Positions 8,479-18,092 of a stretch of 64,000 nucleotides of DNA are shown here, piece by piece. Below the pieces are notes generated by a model. The model ran no database searches. It worked only from the letters and a program-made list of their open reading frames with translations, and was not told the origin of the DNA. Origin of the DNA: Eshraghiella sp045129695. Its GTDB lineage: Bacteria > Bacillota > Clostridia > Lachnospirales > Lachnospiraceae. The stretch is from NCBI GenBank assembly GCA_045129695.1, contig JBGVJZ010000016.1:1-64000 (forward strand). Direction: 5' to 3'. A program made the position numbers and the translations under genes. Position 1 is the stretch's first letter. Each line of letters begins with the position of its first letter.

Positions 8479-9339
8479 ATGGCTTCAATGAAAGACATAA
8501 AAAGGCGTAAGGAAAGTATTCAAAGTACAGGTCAGATTACCAAAGCCATGAAATTGGTTGCGACCGTTAAGCTTCAGAAGGCAAGAAGCAAGGCAGAGAA
8601 TGCAAGACCATATTTTAACGCCATGTATAATACAGTTATCTCAATGCTTGCAGGCAGCGGCAACATAGAACACCGCTATATGAAGGCAGGAGATACAAAT
8701 AAGAAAGCAATCATTGTTATTACAGCTAACAGAGGTCTGGCAGGTGGATATAATTCCAATGTAACCAAGCTTGTTACGGGAAGCGGTATTTCCAGGGAAG
8801 ATGCATTAATATATGCTATAGGAACCAAGGGAAGAGATTATTTTGCCAGAAGAGGTTATGAAATTGCCAAGGATTATTCAGAGGTTATTAATGATCCGAT
8901 TTATGCAGATGCAATGGAAATCGGTAAAGAAGTGCTCAGAGCATTTGAAACCGGTGAGATAGGAGAAATATATCTGGCATATACAAGCTTCAAAAATACG
9001 GTTGTTCATGAACCTAAATTTATCAAGCTTCTTCCAATCAATCCTGATGATTTTAAAGAAGAGCAGACGGGTGACAGCCATGCTCTTATGAATTATGAGC
9101 CTGAGGAAGAGGCAGCTTTGGATATAATAATTCCCAAATATATGAACAGTCTTTTGTATGGTGCATTTATGGAAGCTGTCGCAAGTGAAAATGGTGCGAG
9201 AATGACCGCAATGGATAATGCAACAAGCAATGCTGAAGAAATGATTAGCGATCTGTCACTTATGTATAACAGAGCCCGTCAGGGTGCTATTACACAGGAA
9301 TTAACAGAAATTATAGCTGGAGCTAATGCGATATCATAG
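8479..9339 (+). CDS. atpG: F-type ATP synthase subunit gamma
   Basis: Central rotor shaft of F1, 286 residues. It has the conserved N-terminal helix (MKDIKRRKESIQST..ITKAMKLVA) and C-terminal helix (ENGARMTAMDNATSNAEEMI) that form the coiled coil turning within the alpha/beta ring. GAGGTGAG lies upstream of the ATG. No insertion or truncation is seen. Confidence 0.96.
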   Translation: MASMKDIKRRKESIQSTGQITKAMKLVATVKLQKARSKAENARPYFNAMYNTVISMLAGSGNIEHRYMKAGDTNKKAIIVITANRGLAGGYNSNVTKLVTGSGISREDALIYAIGTKGRDYFARRGYEIAKDYSEVINDPIYADAMEIGKEVLRAFETGEIGEIYLAYTSFKNTVVHEPKFIKLLPINPDDFKEEQTGDSHALMNYEPEEEAALDIIIPKYMNSLLYGAFMEAVASENGARMTAMDNATSNAEEMISDLSLMYNRARQGAITQELTEIIAGANAIS

Positions 9340-9402
9340 TGCATATCAATTAAGCTTCGAAAAACATACATCCGCTTTACTGCGGATAGAAGGAGTGAAA
9401 TA

Positions 9403-10794
9403 ATGGCTGACAATAAAATAGGTAAAATCACTCAGATTGTAGGTGCTGTTTTGGATATTAAATTTAGCGAAGGCGGACTTCCTGAAATTAATACAGCGAT
9501 TAAGGTTAGCAGAGCTAATGGTGAAAGCTTAACCGTAGAAGTTGCACAGCATCTTGGAGATGATACCGTAAGATGTATCGCCATGGGACCAACCGATGGT
9601 TTAATCAGAGGAATGGAAGCTGTTTCGACAGGTGCGCCGATTACTGTTCCGGTTGGCGAAAATACATTGGGAAGAATTTTCAATGTTCTTGGTGATGCCA
9701 TTGATAATAAACCGGCTCCTGTAACGGACACTTATTTACCAATCCACAGAAAAGCACCTGCTTTTGAAGAGCAGGCAACATCTACTGAGATACTTGAAAC
9801 AGGTATTAAGGTAGTTGACCTTCTCTGCCCATATCAGAAGGGTGGTAAGATAGGTCTTTTTGGTGGTGCAGGTGTAGGAAAAACCGTTCTTATTCAGGAG
9901 TTAATTCGTAATATAGCTACAGAGCATGGTGGATATTCTGTATTTACCGGTGTAGGAGAGCGTACCCGTGAGGGTAATGATCTTTACCATGAGATGCAGG
10001 AATCAGGAGTTATTAATAAGACAACCATGGTATTCGGACAGATGAATGAACCACCCGGAGCCAGAATGAGAGTAGGTCTTACAGGACTTACAATGGCAGA
10101 ATATTTCCGTGACCAGGGTGGAAAGGACGTACTTCTGTTCATTGATAATATTTTCCGTTTTACACAGGCTGGTTCCGAAGTATCAGCGCTTCTCGGACGT
10201 ATGCCTTCCGCAGTAGGTTATCAGCCTACTTTACAGACTGAAATGGGTGCTTTACAGGAGCGAATTACATCAACTAAGAATGGTTCCATTACCTCAGTAC
10301 AGGCTGTATATGTGCCTGCGGATGACTTAACTGACCCGGCTCCGGCAACAACATTTGCCCATCTGGATGCAACGACCGTATTGGATCGTTCAATCGTTGA
10401 GCTTGGTATCTATCCAGCAGTTGATCCGCTCGGATCCACTTCAAGAATTCTTGACCCACGTATTGTAGGTGAAGAGCATTATAAGGTTGCCAGAGGAGTA
10501 CAGGAGATCCTTCAGAAATATAAGGAATTACAGGATATCATTGCAATTCTTGGTATGGACGAGCTTTCGGAGGATGACAAGCTTGTAGTTGCAAGAGCAA
10601 GAAAGGTACAGAGATTCCTATCCCAGCCATTCTTCGTAGCAACACAGTTTACAGGTCTTGAAGGACGTTATGTGCCTGTCAGTGAGACAATTCAGGGCTT
10701 CAAGGAGATTCTTGAAGGTAAATATGACGATATTCCTGAAAGCTATTTCTTAAATTGCGGAAGCATAGAAGATGTTCTTGCAAAATGTAAATAA
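9403..10794 (+). CDS. atpD: F-type ATP synthase subunit beta
   Basis: Catalytic subunit of F1, 463 residues. P-loop GGAGVGKT at 154-161, the catalytic-glutamate segment GVGERTREGND, Walker B-type LLFIDNIFRFTQAG, and the lever motif DELSEDDK (usually DELSDED/EED). The 63-bp gap from atpG is the longest in the operon and contains AGAAGGAG before the ATG. Confidence 0.98.
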   Translation: MADNKIGKITQIVGAVLDIKFSEGGLPEINTAIKVSRANGESLTVEVAQHLGDDTVRCIAMGPTDGLIRGMEAVSTGAPITVPVGENTLGRIFNVLGDAIDNKPAPVTDTYLPIHRKAPAFEEQATSTEILETGIKVVDLLCPYQKGGKIGLFGGAGVGKTVLIQELIRNIATEHGGYSVFTGVGERTREGNDLYHEMQESGVINKTTMVFGQMNEPPGARMRVGLTGLTMAEYFRDQGGKDVLLFIDNIFRFTQAGSEVSALLGRMPSAVGYQPTLQTEMGALQERITSTKNGSITSVQAVYVPADDLTDPAPATTFAHLDATTVLDRSIVELGIYPAVDPLGSTSRILDPRIVGEEHYKVARGVQEILQKYKELQDIIAILGMDELSEDDKLVVARARKVQRFLSQPFFVATQFTGLEGRYVPVSETIQGFKEILEGKYDDIPESYFLNCGSIEDVLAKCK

Positions 10795-10809
10795 GCAGGG
10801 AGGCGTCTC

Positions 10810-11214
10810 ATGGCAGATAAAGTTTTAGAATTAGAAGTGATGTGCCCGGACAGAACCTTTTATCATGGAAAGGCTACAATGGTAGAATTTAATACCACTG
10901 AGGGCTATATCGGTGTATATCCTGAGCATATTCCTCTTGCGACAGTCCTTGCATCAGGTATTATGACAATTCATGAAGAGGACGGAAGTGAGAAGCAGGC
11001 CGCAGTTCATGAAGGATTTGTAAAAATCACACAGGATAAAATAATGATGCTTGCTGAAATTGCAGAATGGCCGGATGAGATTGATCTTAATCGTGCCGAA
11101 GAAGCAAAAATCCGTGCGGAACGCAGACTTGACGGTAAGGAATCAGGAATGGATATTCAGAGAGCAGAGATTGCACTTAAGAAATCCCTTACGAGAATCA
11201 GTATTAAAAAATAA
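10810..11214 (+). CDS. atpC: F-type ATP synthase subunit epsilon
   Basis: Rotor-foot and regulatory subunit of 134 residues. The N-terminal beta-sandwich includes NTTEGYIGVYPEHIPLATVL (the family GxxGhLPxHxP region), followed by a C-terminal helical hairpin rich in Arg, Ala and Glu that can inhibit ATP hydrolysis. GGGAGG lies before the ATG. It is the last gene of the atp operon; a hairpin with a T-run begins 5 bp after the stop. Confidence 0.95.
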   Translation: MADKVLELEVMCPDRTFYHGKATMVEFNTTEGYIGVYPEHIPLATVLASGIMTIHEEDGSEKQAAVHEGFVKITQDKIMMLAEIAEWPDEIDLNRAEEAKIRAERRLDGKESGMDIQRAEIALKKSLTRISIKK

Positions 11215-11219
11215 TGTTT

Positions 11220-11275
11220 AAACACCTCCAAAATGGTAATCCTTAGTAATATGAATACATTTGGGAGGTGTTTTT
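11220..11275 (+). terminator. atp operon terminator that also covers the ywmB ribosome binding site
   Basis: A 16-base arm (11220-11235) pairs with 11258-11273 with one mismatch, across a 22-base loop, and runs into a T-run (11271-11275). The 3' arm contains GGGAGGTG, the only ribosome binding site for ywmB, whose ATG follows at once. It can act as an intrinsic terminator, and in read-through transcripts it would hide the ywmB site. Confidence 0.72.
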
Positions 11276-12022
11276 ATGCAGAAAATAGGAATTTTAACAG
11301 CACTCATAATCTGGTTATTACTGGCAGGTAAACTGATAAACAATGAAATATCCGAAAATACCAATGTAACCGAGGTTTTTAACAGCTTTGATTTTGAAGA
11401 GATTAATGCAGAGGTAACAGCATTTGGTGAATATGGAACAACATACCTTACAGAGGAAGAGAAGGAAAATATTCTTATAGATCTGGCTGCAGGTATTGGA
11501 ATTGAGGAACCATATTATTTTGAGAATAAAGAAAATGGTGAAAACTCTGAAAAAATATTGATGAAAAACGCTAAAAATGCCGATACAACTATAAAAGTTG
11601 TTACACGAACCATAGATTATGGCACCTATTATGAGACAACTCAATATATCGGTGTTGATCTTAATTTAAAGGGAAATTATTCATGTGCAACCAGCTATAA
11701 GGAGCTGATTGATGATATTTTTAAAGCTCAGGAAATAGATGGAAGAGTGATGATTAATTTAAGTGGGGCTGTTGAGGGAGCACTTAATTTTAATGAGAAA
11801 AATAATCTGGCAGATGCGATGCTGAAAGCTCTTGATGCCAATATTAAAACAGAAAACAGAGAGAGTGACTTGTTTACTATTTATGCATACTCTGATTTGG
11901 TGGATGAAAGTGTAGTCTGTGCAGGTCAGAAAATTAATATAAACATAGCCGAAGAGTATGATGAAAGCACTAACAGAACAATAATATATCTATCTACTCC
12001 GTTTAACAATCTTGATTACTAG
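11276..12022 (+). CDS. ywmB: YwmB-family exported protein
   Basis: A 248-residue protein with an N-terminal membrane/signal segment (about 4-18). The C-terminal third matches the YwmB (TATA-box-binding-like fold) family by its order of blocks: NLSGAVEG, EKNNLADAMLKALDA, DLFTIYAYSDLV, KININIAEEYDE and TIIYLSTPFNNLDY at the extreme end. In B. subtilis ywmB also lies next to the atp operon, near murAA and spoIID; its molecular function is not established. ATG 11276 is chosen because GGGAGGTG is directly upstream; the in-frame TTG at 11261 lies inside the hairpin arm. Confidence 0.78.
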   Translation: MQKIGILTALIIWLLLAGKLINNEISENTNVTEVFNSFDFEEINAEVTAFGEYGTTYLTEEEKENILIDLAAGIGIEEPYYFENKENGENSEKILMKNAKNADTTIKVVTRTIDYGTYYETTQYIGVDLNLKGNYSCATSYKELIDDIFKAQEIDGRVMINLSGAVEGALNFNEKNNLADAMLKALDANIKTENRESDLFTIYAYSDLVDESVVCAGQKININIAEEYDESTNRTIIYLSTPFNNLDY

Positions 12023-12040
12023 TTAAATCCGTTGTAAAAT
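12012..12040 (+). promoter_or_regulatory. Candidate promoter before the 839-residue exported protein
   Basis: TTGATT (12012-12017), 17-bp spacer, TAAAAT (12035-12040), overlapping the end of ywmB. The downstream start is 33 bp away. Confidence 0.45.
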
Positions 12041-12073
12041 ATAGGTATGACAAAATATGCGAGGAACAGTTAG

Positions 12074-14593
12074 TTGAGAAGTATGAAGATTAAAGCTGTG
12101 GTATATCCGTTGGTTTTTGTGGCGGCTGCAGTGATGACATATATTTTTACAATTGGCAAGACTGTATATCATACTGACACTACAACAATGTCGGATGCAG
12201 GTCTTCCTGTTATATATATGACAACAGAAAATGGTATAAAGTATAATTATCTACACGGTTACACCGGGGAGGTAAATGAGCTGCTTATACATGATGCATT
12301 AACACCAATCGGAAGTGACCGTAAGTTAATTATTTCAGTTAAGCAGTATGGCTGTGCAGTATCCGGAATTTCTTATGAAGTAAGTACGACCGATATGGAG
12401 ACACTTATAGAGAGGAACAGTATATCTGATTACTTAGGCAGGAATGGGATATTAATAGCTGATTTTGAATTTAAGAATCTTTTGGAAACCGGTGAGGAGT
12501 ATTTACTAAAAATATGTCTTAATACTGAGAAATATGGTGAGGTAGCTTATTATACCAGAATGGTTAAATTAGATAATCCCAATACGGACAGAAAGCTTAA
12601 GTATGTTGAGGATTTTTCAGAGAATACCCGTCAGGATGAGACACTTAAAAATGTTCTTGCCAAGCTTGAACCCGATTCAACAGGGGATAATACAAATCTT
12701 GGCAGAGTTAATATACACAGTAGACTTTCACAGGTTGGATTTGCAGATTTGCAGCCTGAGCTGTTGACAGACAGGTATTTTACAATAACAGAGATGGATG
12801 AAGAGAGAGCATCGGTCTCTGTTACATATAAAGCGAAGACGGCAGATGATAGTGGCAAATACGAATACAATATCAAAGAATTTTACAGAATATACCAGCC
12901 TGATGAGACAGTAACATATGTGTATAATTTTGACAGATGGATGGATCAGATATTTGACCCTGATAAGGGGATTTCGGGCAGGGGAGAAATTTATCTGGGT
13001 ATAAGAAGCTCGGATGATATTAACATGAAGAATAGCTCCAACGGTAATATTTCCGTATTTGCATCAGATGGAGAGTTATGGGAATTTTCAGCTGTTAAAA
13101 ATAGTTTTACAAAGGTTTTTTCTTTTTCAGATGATAAGGATGATGGCATAAGAGAGGAATATGGACAGCATGGCATTCGTATTATGAATGTATATAATAA
13201 TGGTAATATAGATTTCCTTGTATATGGATATATGAACAGGGGAGTTCATGAAGGAGAACTTGGAATTTCTGTTTTCAGATATGATGCAGCAAACAGGATA
13301 ACTGAAGAAATGGCTTTTATCCCAAGAACCGATACGGTTGAGACTATAGAGAGGGATGTTGACAAGCTGGCGTATTTTAATGCAGCAAATATACTATATA
13401 TATATAGTAATAATTCTATTATTTATCTGGATTGTACCACAAAGGAATATATGGTGGTTGCAGATAATATTTTGCCTGATTTGGCGGCAATGTACCGGGA
13501 TAATAATATTTTTGCATATCAGACAGGTGCTGATTCAAACAGGTGTAAGGAACTGAATATTCTTAATCTTGAAAATGGAGTTATTAATACAATTAAAGCA
13601 CCTGATGGCGAATATATTAAATATCTTGGATTTATTGATGGAAATATAGTTTATGGAGAACTGGATTCCGGTATGATTGTAACAACTCCGGTTGGCGATT
13701 CAGTTACATTAATGCACAGAATTGTAATAATCGATAGTGAAGGTTCATGCGTAAGATCCTATACTGAAGATAATGTTTTCTATACGAAAGCCAATTTTAA
13801 AGATACACAGATATCCTTTGAAAGAATGGGATATGATGAAGCGGGGGCACTTGTGAAGCTTTCTGATGATTCGATTCTCAGTAATTATAAGGATACCGGC
13901 TCGTTTATGGAGGTCGTGACGAGAGCTACAGAGTTTCGTCAGAAGGAGCAATATATTGCTCTTGTGGAAACAGGTAATAGTAATGCTTCAAATAACACGG
14001 GCAAATATGTATTTTCATCCAACAGTACGGTGCTTATAAGCGAAGTTTATAAGCAGGTAAATGAATTTTATTACTCTTATGGTTTTGGAACACTGTATGC
14101 AATTAATCAAAACATTTCTGAGGCAGTGATTGCGGCTCAGGAGAGTGGCGGAGTGGTTGTTGATTATAATGCTCATACAATATGGAATCGTTATAAGCCT
14201 TCCGGTTATGAAATTGCACTAGCAGAGGAGCTGTTAGTTAAGAGCGAACAACCGCTAGTGGCAGCTACGGATGTTATGCTGAGTGTTATCGGAAGCGGAC
14301 TCGATGCTGCTTCATTATATGAAAGTGGTTATACAACCACGGATTGTATTAGAGAAACGGCAGGTCATGTGTATGATTTGTCAGGCTGTTCTGTGGATTT
14401 GGCATTATATTATATCGGTCAGGGACATCCGGTTATTGCCTGTACGGGGGATAACAATTATGAACTGATATATGGATATAACTCAAAATCAGTACAGACA
14501 TATGATTTTTTGGAAGGAATTCATAAAAACTATTCCAAAACGGAGTTTGACAGTGTAATATCAGTATATGGTAACATATTAATTACTTACTAG
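12074..14593 (+). CDS. Large exported protein of unknown function, possible degenerate C39-like C-terminal domain
   Basis: I do not recognise this 839-residue protein as a named family. It has one N-terminal membrane segment (about 7-27, MKIKAVVYPLVFVAAAVMTYIF) and then a long extracytoplasmic region rich in Asp, Asn, Ser and Tyr, with repeated beta-strand-like patterns (about 330-620) that could form a propeller; this is inference. The last 130 residues (GCSVDLALYYIGQGHPVIACTG.. then YELIYGYNSKSVQTYD) resemble the second half of C39-type peptidase domains, but the usual catalytic Cys and the His of 'GHYV' are not evident. TTG 12074 is chosen because GAGGA is 8 bases upstream; ATG 12083 is too far. 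It ends 18 bp before a PBP gene, suggesting a cell-envelope role. Confidence 0.6.
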   Translation: MRSMKIKAVVYPLVFVAAAVMTYIFTIGKTVYHTDTTTMSDAGLPVIYMTTENGIKYNYLHGYTGEVNELLIHDALTPIGSDRKLIISVKQYGCAVSGISYEVSTTDMETLIERNSISDYLGRNGILIADFEFKNLLETGEEYLLKICLNTEKYGEVAYYTRMVKLDNPNTDRKLKYVEDFSENTRQDETLKNVLAKLEPDSTGDNTNLGRVNIHSRLSQVGFADLQPELLTDRYFTITEMDEERASVSVTYKAKTADDSGKYEYNIKEFYRIYQPDETVTYVYNFDRWMDQIFDPDKGISGRGEIYLGIRSSDDINMKNSSNGNISVFASDGELWEFSAVKNSFTKVFSFSDDKDDGIREEYGQHGIRIMNVYNNGNIDFLVYGYMNRGVHEGELGISVFRYDAANRITEEMAFIPRTDTVETIERDVDKLAYFNAANILYIYSNNSIIYLDCTTKEYMVVADNILPDLAAMYRDNNIFAYQTGADSNRCKELNILNLENGVINTIKAPDGEYIKYLGFIDGNIVYGELDSGMIVTTPVGDSVTLMHRIVIIDSEGSCVRSYTEDNVFYTKANFKDTQISFERMGYDEAGALVKLSDDSILSNYKDTGSFMEVVTRATEFRQKEQYIALVETGNSNASNNTGKYVFSSNSTVLISEVYKQVNEFYYSYGFGTLYAINQNISEAVIAAQESGGVVVDYNAHTIWNRYKPSGYEIALAEELLVKSEQPLVAATDVMLSVIGSGLDAASLYESGYTTTDCIRETAGHVYDLSGCSVDLALYYIGQGHPVIACTGDNNYELIYGYNSKSVQTYDFLEGIHKNYSKTEFDSVISVYGNILITY

Positions 14594-14611
14594 ATTAAGG
14601 AGCCGGGTTTT

Positions 14612-16726
14612 ATGGCAAAGGTCAAAAAAAAGGGAAGTATAGTTAAGAAAATATTAATTCTGCTGGCTATTTTTGTATTGGGAGTAGTCGGAATTGTTGC
14701 GGGTGTTTTTATGGGAAGTATTTCCAAACTTAAGAAAAATGCAGACGCAATTACCGCCAATATTACGGAAGACACTTTTCGTCAGATTGAAGCCAGCATA
14801 GTGTATGATGTATATGGTAATGAAATTACATCACTTAGTGGAAGTAAGGAATTGTATTATGTAGAAGATGAGGATATTCCTTCCATTCTTAAAACTGCTT
14901 TTGTAACTGTTGAGGATCAGGATTTCTACTCTCACAGGGGAATTGATTTATCTGCCATTGTAAGAGCATATCTTGCAAATATGCGTAACGAGACAATTGT
15001 AGAGGGCGCAAGTACCATTACACAGCAGCTTGCCAAAAATGTATTCCTTACCAACGATGTAAACTGGGAGCGTAAAATTACTGAAATGTTCATTGCGGTT
15101 AATCTTGAGGAACAGTTCTCCAAAACAGAGATTCTGGAATTCTATATTAATAATATCTACTATGGTAATCAGTATTATGGAATTCAGGCGGCAGCAGAGG
15201 GCTATTTTAACAAGGATGTTGGTGAGCTTAGCTTGTCGCAGCTTGTTTTCCTTGCGGGAATACCTAAGAATCCGTCAAGATTTGATCCTATTACTAAGTA
15301 TGATACAGCGGTTGAGCGACGTGATTTTATTCTGAAACAGTTATATGCCAATGGAAGTATATCAAGTCTTGAGTATTATGCGGCACTGGAGGAGAAAATA
15401 GTATTAGAAACAGATGATCAGAGCTATACTAACTATGTTGAGACTTTTGTATTCTATTGTGCTGCAAGAGCTTTAATGGAAGCCAATGGTTTTACATTCC
15501 AGTATGAGTTTGAAGATGATGAGGCAAAAGAGAACTATCAGGAATTATATGACCAGGAATATACAAAATACCAGACTCAGCTTTTCACAGGCGGATACAG
15601 AATATATACGTCAATCGATATGGATAAGCAGCTTTTACTTCAGCAGGCAGTAAATGAACAGTTGAAATACTTTACGGATACCAATGATGAGGGAATATAT
15701 TCTCTTCAGGGTGCGGCAACCTGTATAGATAACAGTAATGGTTTTGTAGTTGCCATTGTCGGAGGCAGGGAGCAGGAGTATGACGGATATACACTTAACA
15801 GGGCTTATCAGAGTTTCAGACAACCCGGAAGTTCAATTAAGCCGATTCTTGTATATGCTCCTTATCTTGCTTTAGGTCACACACCGGATGAGTTAATCAG
15901 TGATACTCCTATTGCAAGTGGTCCTGAGAATTTTGAAAATGAGTACAGAGGGGATATAACCCTTACACAGGCTCTTTCGATGTCGTCCAATGTTGTAGCA
16001 TGGCGGCTTATGGATAGCATGACTCCGGAATATGCAATGGAATTCCTTCATCGCATGAACTTTAAAAATATCTATATGGATGATGAAAATATTGAGACCA
16101 GTATAGGTGGATTTACATATGGTGTTACAACACTTGAGATGGCGGCAGCATATGCCGCACTTGAAAATGATGGTGTATACCGTGAGCCGACTTGTGTTAT
16201 GAAAATAACTAACTCAAAGAGTGAGACAATCGTGGATAATTTTGATACAGAGGTTTCTGTGTATGATGTGCAGTCTTCACGTATGGTTACAAAGATGATG
16301 GAATATGGTGTTAATAAGGGTCTTCTTGTTAATGCAAAGCTCGATAATGCAATTGTTGCAGCTAAATCAGGAACCACCAATGACAATAAAGATGGATGGT
16401 TGTGCGGATATTCCAAATATTACACAACTGCTGTATGGGTTGGGTGTGATATGCCAAAAACTGTTGATGGTCTGTCAGGCGGAAGTTATCCTTTGAATAT
16501 ATGGAAGACATATATGCATGAAATACATAAAGGGCTGACAAAAAAGAATTTCCCTAATTACGATGGTACGTCAGCAGAAATACTTGACGGAACGGAATCG
16601 GATCCGGAAGAGCCGACCACGGAGAAAGAAACGCATCCTGGTTATAGCGATAATGAGCTTAATATTAGTGATGGTGATGATAATTATGATGTAAGTGGAA
16701 TGGGAGATAAGGATGCACCGAGATAA
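14612..16726 (+). CDS. ponA: Class A penicillin-binding protein (PBP1A family)
   Basis: Bifunctional peptidoglycan synthase, 704 residues. A short cytoplasmic tail and one membrane helix (about 13-35) lead to a GT51 glycosyltransferase with catalytic Glu101 in EDQDFYSHRG and GASTITQQLAKN (132-143). The transpeptidase carries S407-S-I-K410 (SxxK), S458-S-N460 (SxN) and K586-S-G (KTG equivalent). The C-terminal 50 residues are acidic and low-complexity (EEPTTEKE, DGDDNYDVSG), exposed outside the cell. AAGGAG precedes the ATG. Gene symbol is by family; orthology to a particular PBP1 paralogue is not established. Confidence 0.92.
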   Translation: MAKVKKKGSIVKKILILLAIFVLGVVGIVAGVFMGSISKLKKNADAITANITEDTFRQIEASIVYDVYGNEITSLSGSKELYYVEDEDIPSILKTAFVTVEDQDFYSHRGIDLSAIVRAYLANMRNETIVEGASTITQQLAKNVFLTNDVNWERKITEMFIAVNLEEQFSKTEILEFYINNIYYGNQYYGIQAAAEGYFNKDVGELSLSQLVFLAGIPKNPSRFDPITKYDTAVERRDFILKQLYANGSISSLEYYAALEEKIVLETDDQSYTNYVETFVFYCAARALMEANGFTFQYEFEDDEAKENYQELYDQEYTKYQTQLFTGGYRIYTSIDMDKQLLLQQAVNEQLKYFTDTNDEGIYSLQGAATCIDNSNGFVVAIVGGREQEYDGYTLNRAYQSFRQPGSSIKPILVYAPYLALGHTPDELISDTPIASGPENFENEYRGDITLTQALSMSSNVVAWRLMDSMTPEYAMEFLHRMNFKNIYMDDENIETSIGGFTYGVTTLEMAAAYAALENDGVYREPTCVMKITNSKSETIVDNFDTEVSVYDVQSSRMVTKMMEYGVNKGLLVNAKLDNAIVAAKSGTTNDNKDGWLCGYSKYYTTAVWVGCDMPKTVDGLSGGSYPLNIWKTYMHEIHKGLTKKNFPNYDGTSAEILDGTESDPEEPTTEKETHPGYSDNELNISDGDDNYDVSGMGDKDAPR

Positions 16727-16764
16727 AATTAGGATTTAGTGTTAAAGATTCATGGCATATGTAC

Positions 16765-16852
16765 GTAAAAATATTCTCCCGGAGGGACCTTTGCATGCCC
16801 GGTACTTGGGCATGCAACTAATTGAGAATGGTCCCGTCAGGAGAATATTTTA
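16765..16852. repeat. Composite palindrome, copy A (bidirectional terminator region)
   Basis: Nested inverted repeat between convergent genes: outer AAAATATTCTCC (16768-16779) with GGAGAATATTTT (16840-16851), middle GGGACC (16784-16789) with GGTCCC (16830-16835), inner TTGCATGCCC (16791-16800) with GGGCATGCAA (16808-16817). Twelve bases (16818-16829) of the right arm have no partner on the left. It likely ends transcription in both directions; it shares its plan and sequence blocks with copy B at 27.3 kb. Confidence 0.75.
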
Positions 16853-16889
16853 TTGGCTTTAGCCTTGCAACATTTAATTTACTAAATTC

Positions 16890-18068
16890 TTATTTATGTG
16901 ACTCTTTATATTCAGTAACACATTTATTAATTCTGTCAACAGGATTCAATAATCCGCTGATAGAAGCATCATGGTTAAGTGTGTCAATAAGAAGTGCAAT
17001 ATATTTACTCATATCTACGTTAATGTAGTATTCTCTTGAAAGCAATTCAGGGGTCTGGTATACGAGGTTAGTCGTTAATACTTTATCAAATAATCCCTCA
17101 GCATAAGCACGGTCAAATTTTTCCATACCATTGGTGAAAAGACCGAATGTAGCAGCGAGGAAAATTCTTCTGGCCTTTCTGGCTTTTAATTCCTTAGCGA
17201 CGTCAAGCATACTTTCGCCTGAAGAAATCATATCATCGATAATAAATACATCTTTGCCTTCAACATCTGTTCCAAGGAATTCATGTGCAACAATAGGATT
17301 ACGTCCGTCAACAATTCTTGAGTAATCACGGCGTTTGTAGAACATACCCATGTCAAGACCAAGAACGTTTGAGTAGTACACAGCACGTCCCATAGCACCT
17401 TCGTCCGGACTTATAATCATCATATGGTCACTATCAATCCGAAGGTCATCAATATTATGAAGAAGTGATTTAATAAACTGATAAGCAGGCTGAACAGTTT
17501 CAAATCCATTAAGAGGAATTGCGTTCTGTACACGAGGGTCATGTGCATCAAAGGTAATGATGTTATCAACGCCCATATTAACTAATTCCTGAAGTGCGAT
17601 AGCACAGTCTAAAGATTCACGGCTGCTTCTCTTATGCTGTCTTCCTTCATATAAGAAAGGCATAATAACAGTGATTCTCCTTGCCTTGCCCTCGACTGCA
17701 GCAATGATTCTCTTAAGATCCTGATAATGGTCATCAGGTGACATGTGATTGGTCTGACCGCATACTGAATAAGTAAGGCTGTGATTACATACGTCTACCA
17801 AAAGATATAAATCATATCCTCTGACAGATTCGTTGATAGCACCCTTTGCTTCTCCTGAACCAAAACGGGGAACACTTGTCTTTACAATGTAGTTATCCCT
17901 CTGGTATCCTGCGAAAGCGATTGTAGATTTGTGTTCGCTTTCTCTTTCTGTTCTCCAGTCAACAATGTAGTCATTAATCTTGTTTCCGAGATTCTCACAA
18001 CCTCTTAAAGTAATTAAACCAAGTGATCCTACTGGAATTGTCTCCAGCTCGCGCCCTTGAAGCTGCAT
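16890..18068 (-). CDS. prs: Ribose-phosphate pyrophosphokinase (long form)
   Basis: Makes PRPP from ribose 5-phosphate and ATP for nucleotide, histidine and tryptophan synthesis. At 392 residues it is longer than the classical 315-residue enzyme. Recognisable blocks: YLLVDVCNH, RITVIMPFLYEGRQHKRSSRES (the R-Q-x-R/K region), TFDAHDPRVQ (172-181, usually DLHSxQIQ), and the PRPP loop VFIIDDMISSGES at about 274-286. These deviations mark a divergent Prs subgroup. ACGGAGG lies upstream of the ATG. It is followed on the same strand by no other gene before the palindrome, and is 24 bp downstream of the dnaI-like gene. Confidence 0.85.
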   Translation of the reverse strand: MQLQGRELETIPVGSLGLITLRGCENLGNKINDYIVDWRTERESEHKSTIAFAGYQRDNYIVKTSVPRFGSGEAKGAINESVRGYDLYLLVDVCNHSLTYSVCGQTNHMSPDDHYQDLKRIIAAVEGKARRITVIMPFLYEGRQHKRSSRESLDCAIALQELVNMGVDNIITFDAHDPRVQNAIPLNGFETVQPAYQFIKSLLHNIDDLRIDSDHMMIISPDEGAMGRAVYYSNVLGLDMGMFYKRRDYSRIVDGRNPIVAHEFLGTDVEGKDVFIIDDMISSGESMLDVAKELKARKARRIFLAATFGLFTNGMEKFDRAYAEGLFDKVLTTNLVYQTPELLSREYYINVDMSKYIALLIDTLNHDASISGLLNPVDRINKCVTEYKESHK

Positions 18069-18092
18069 AATTGTTTTCCTCCGTAGATAAAA

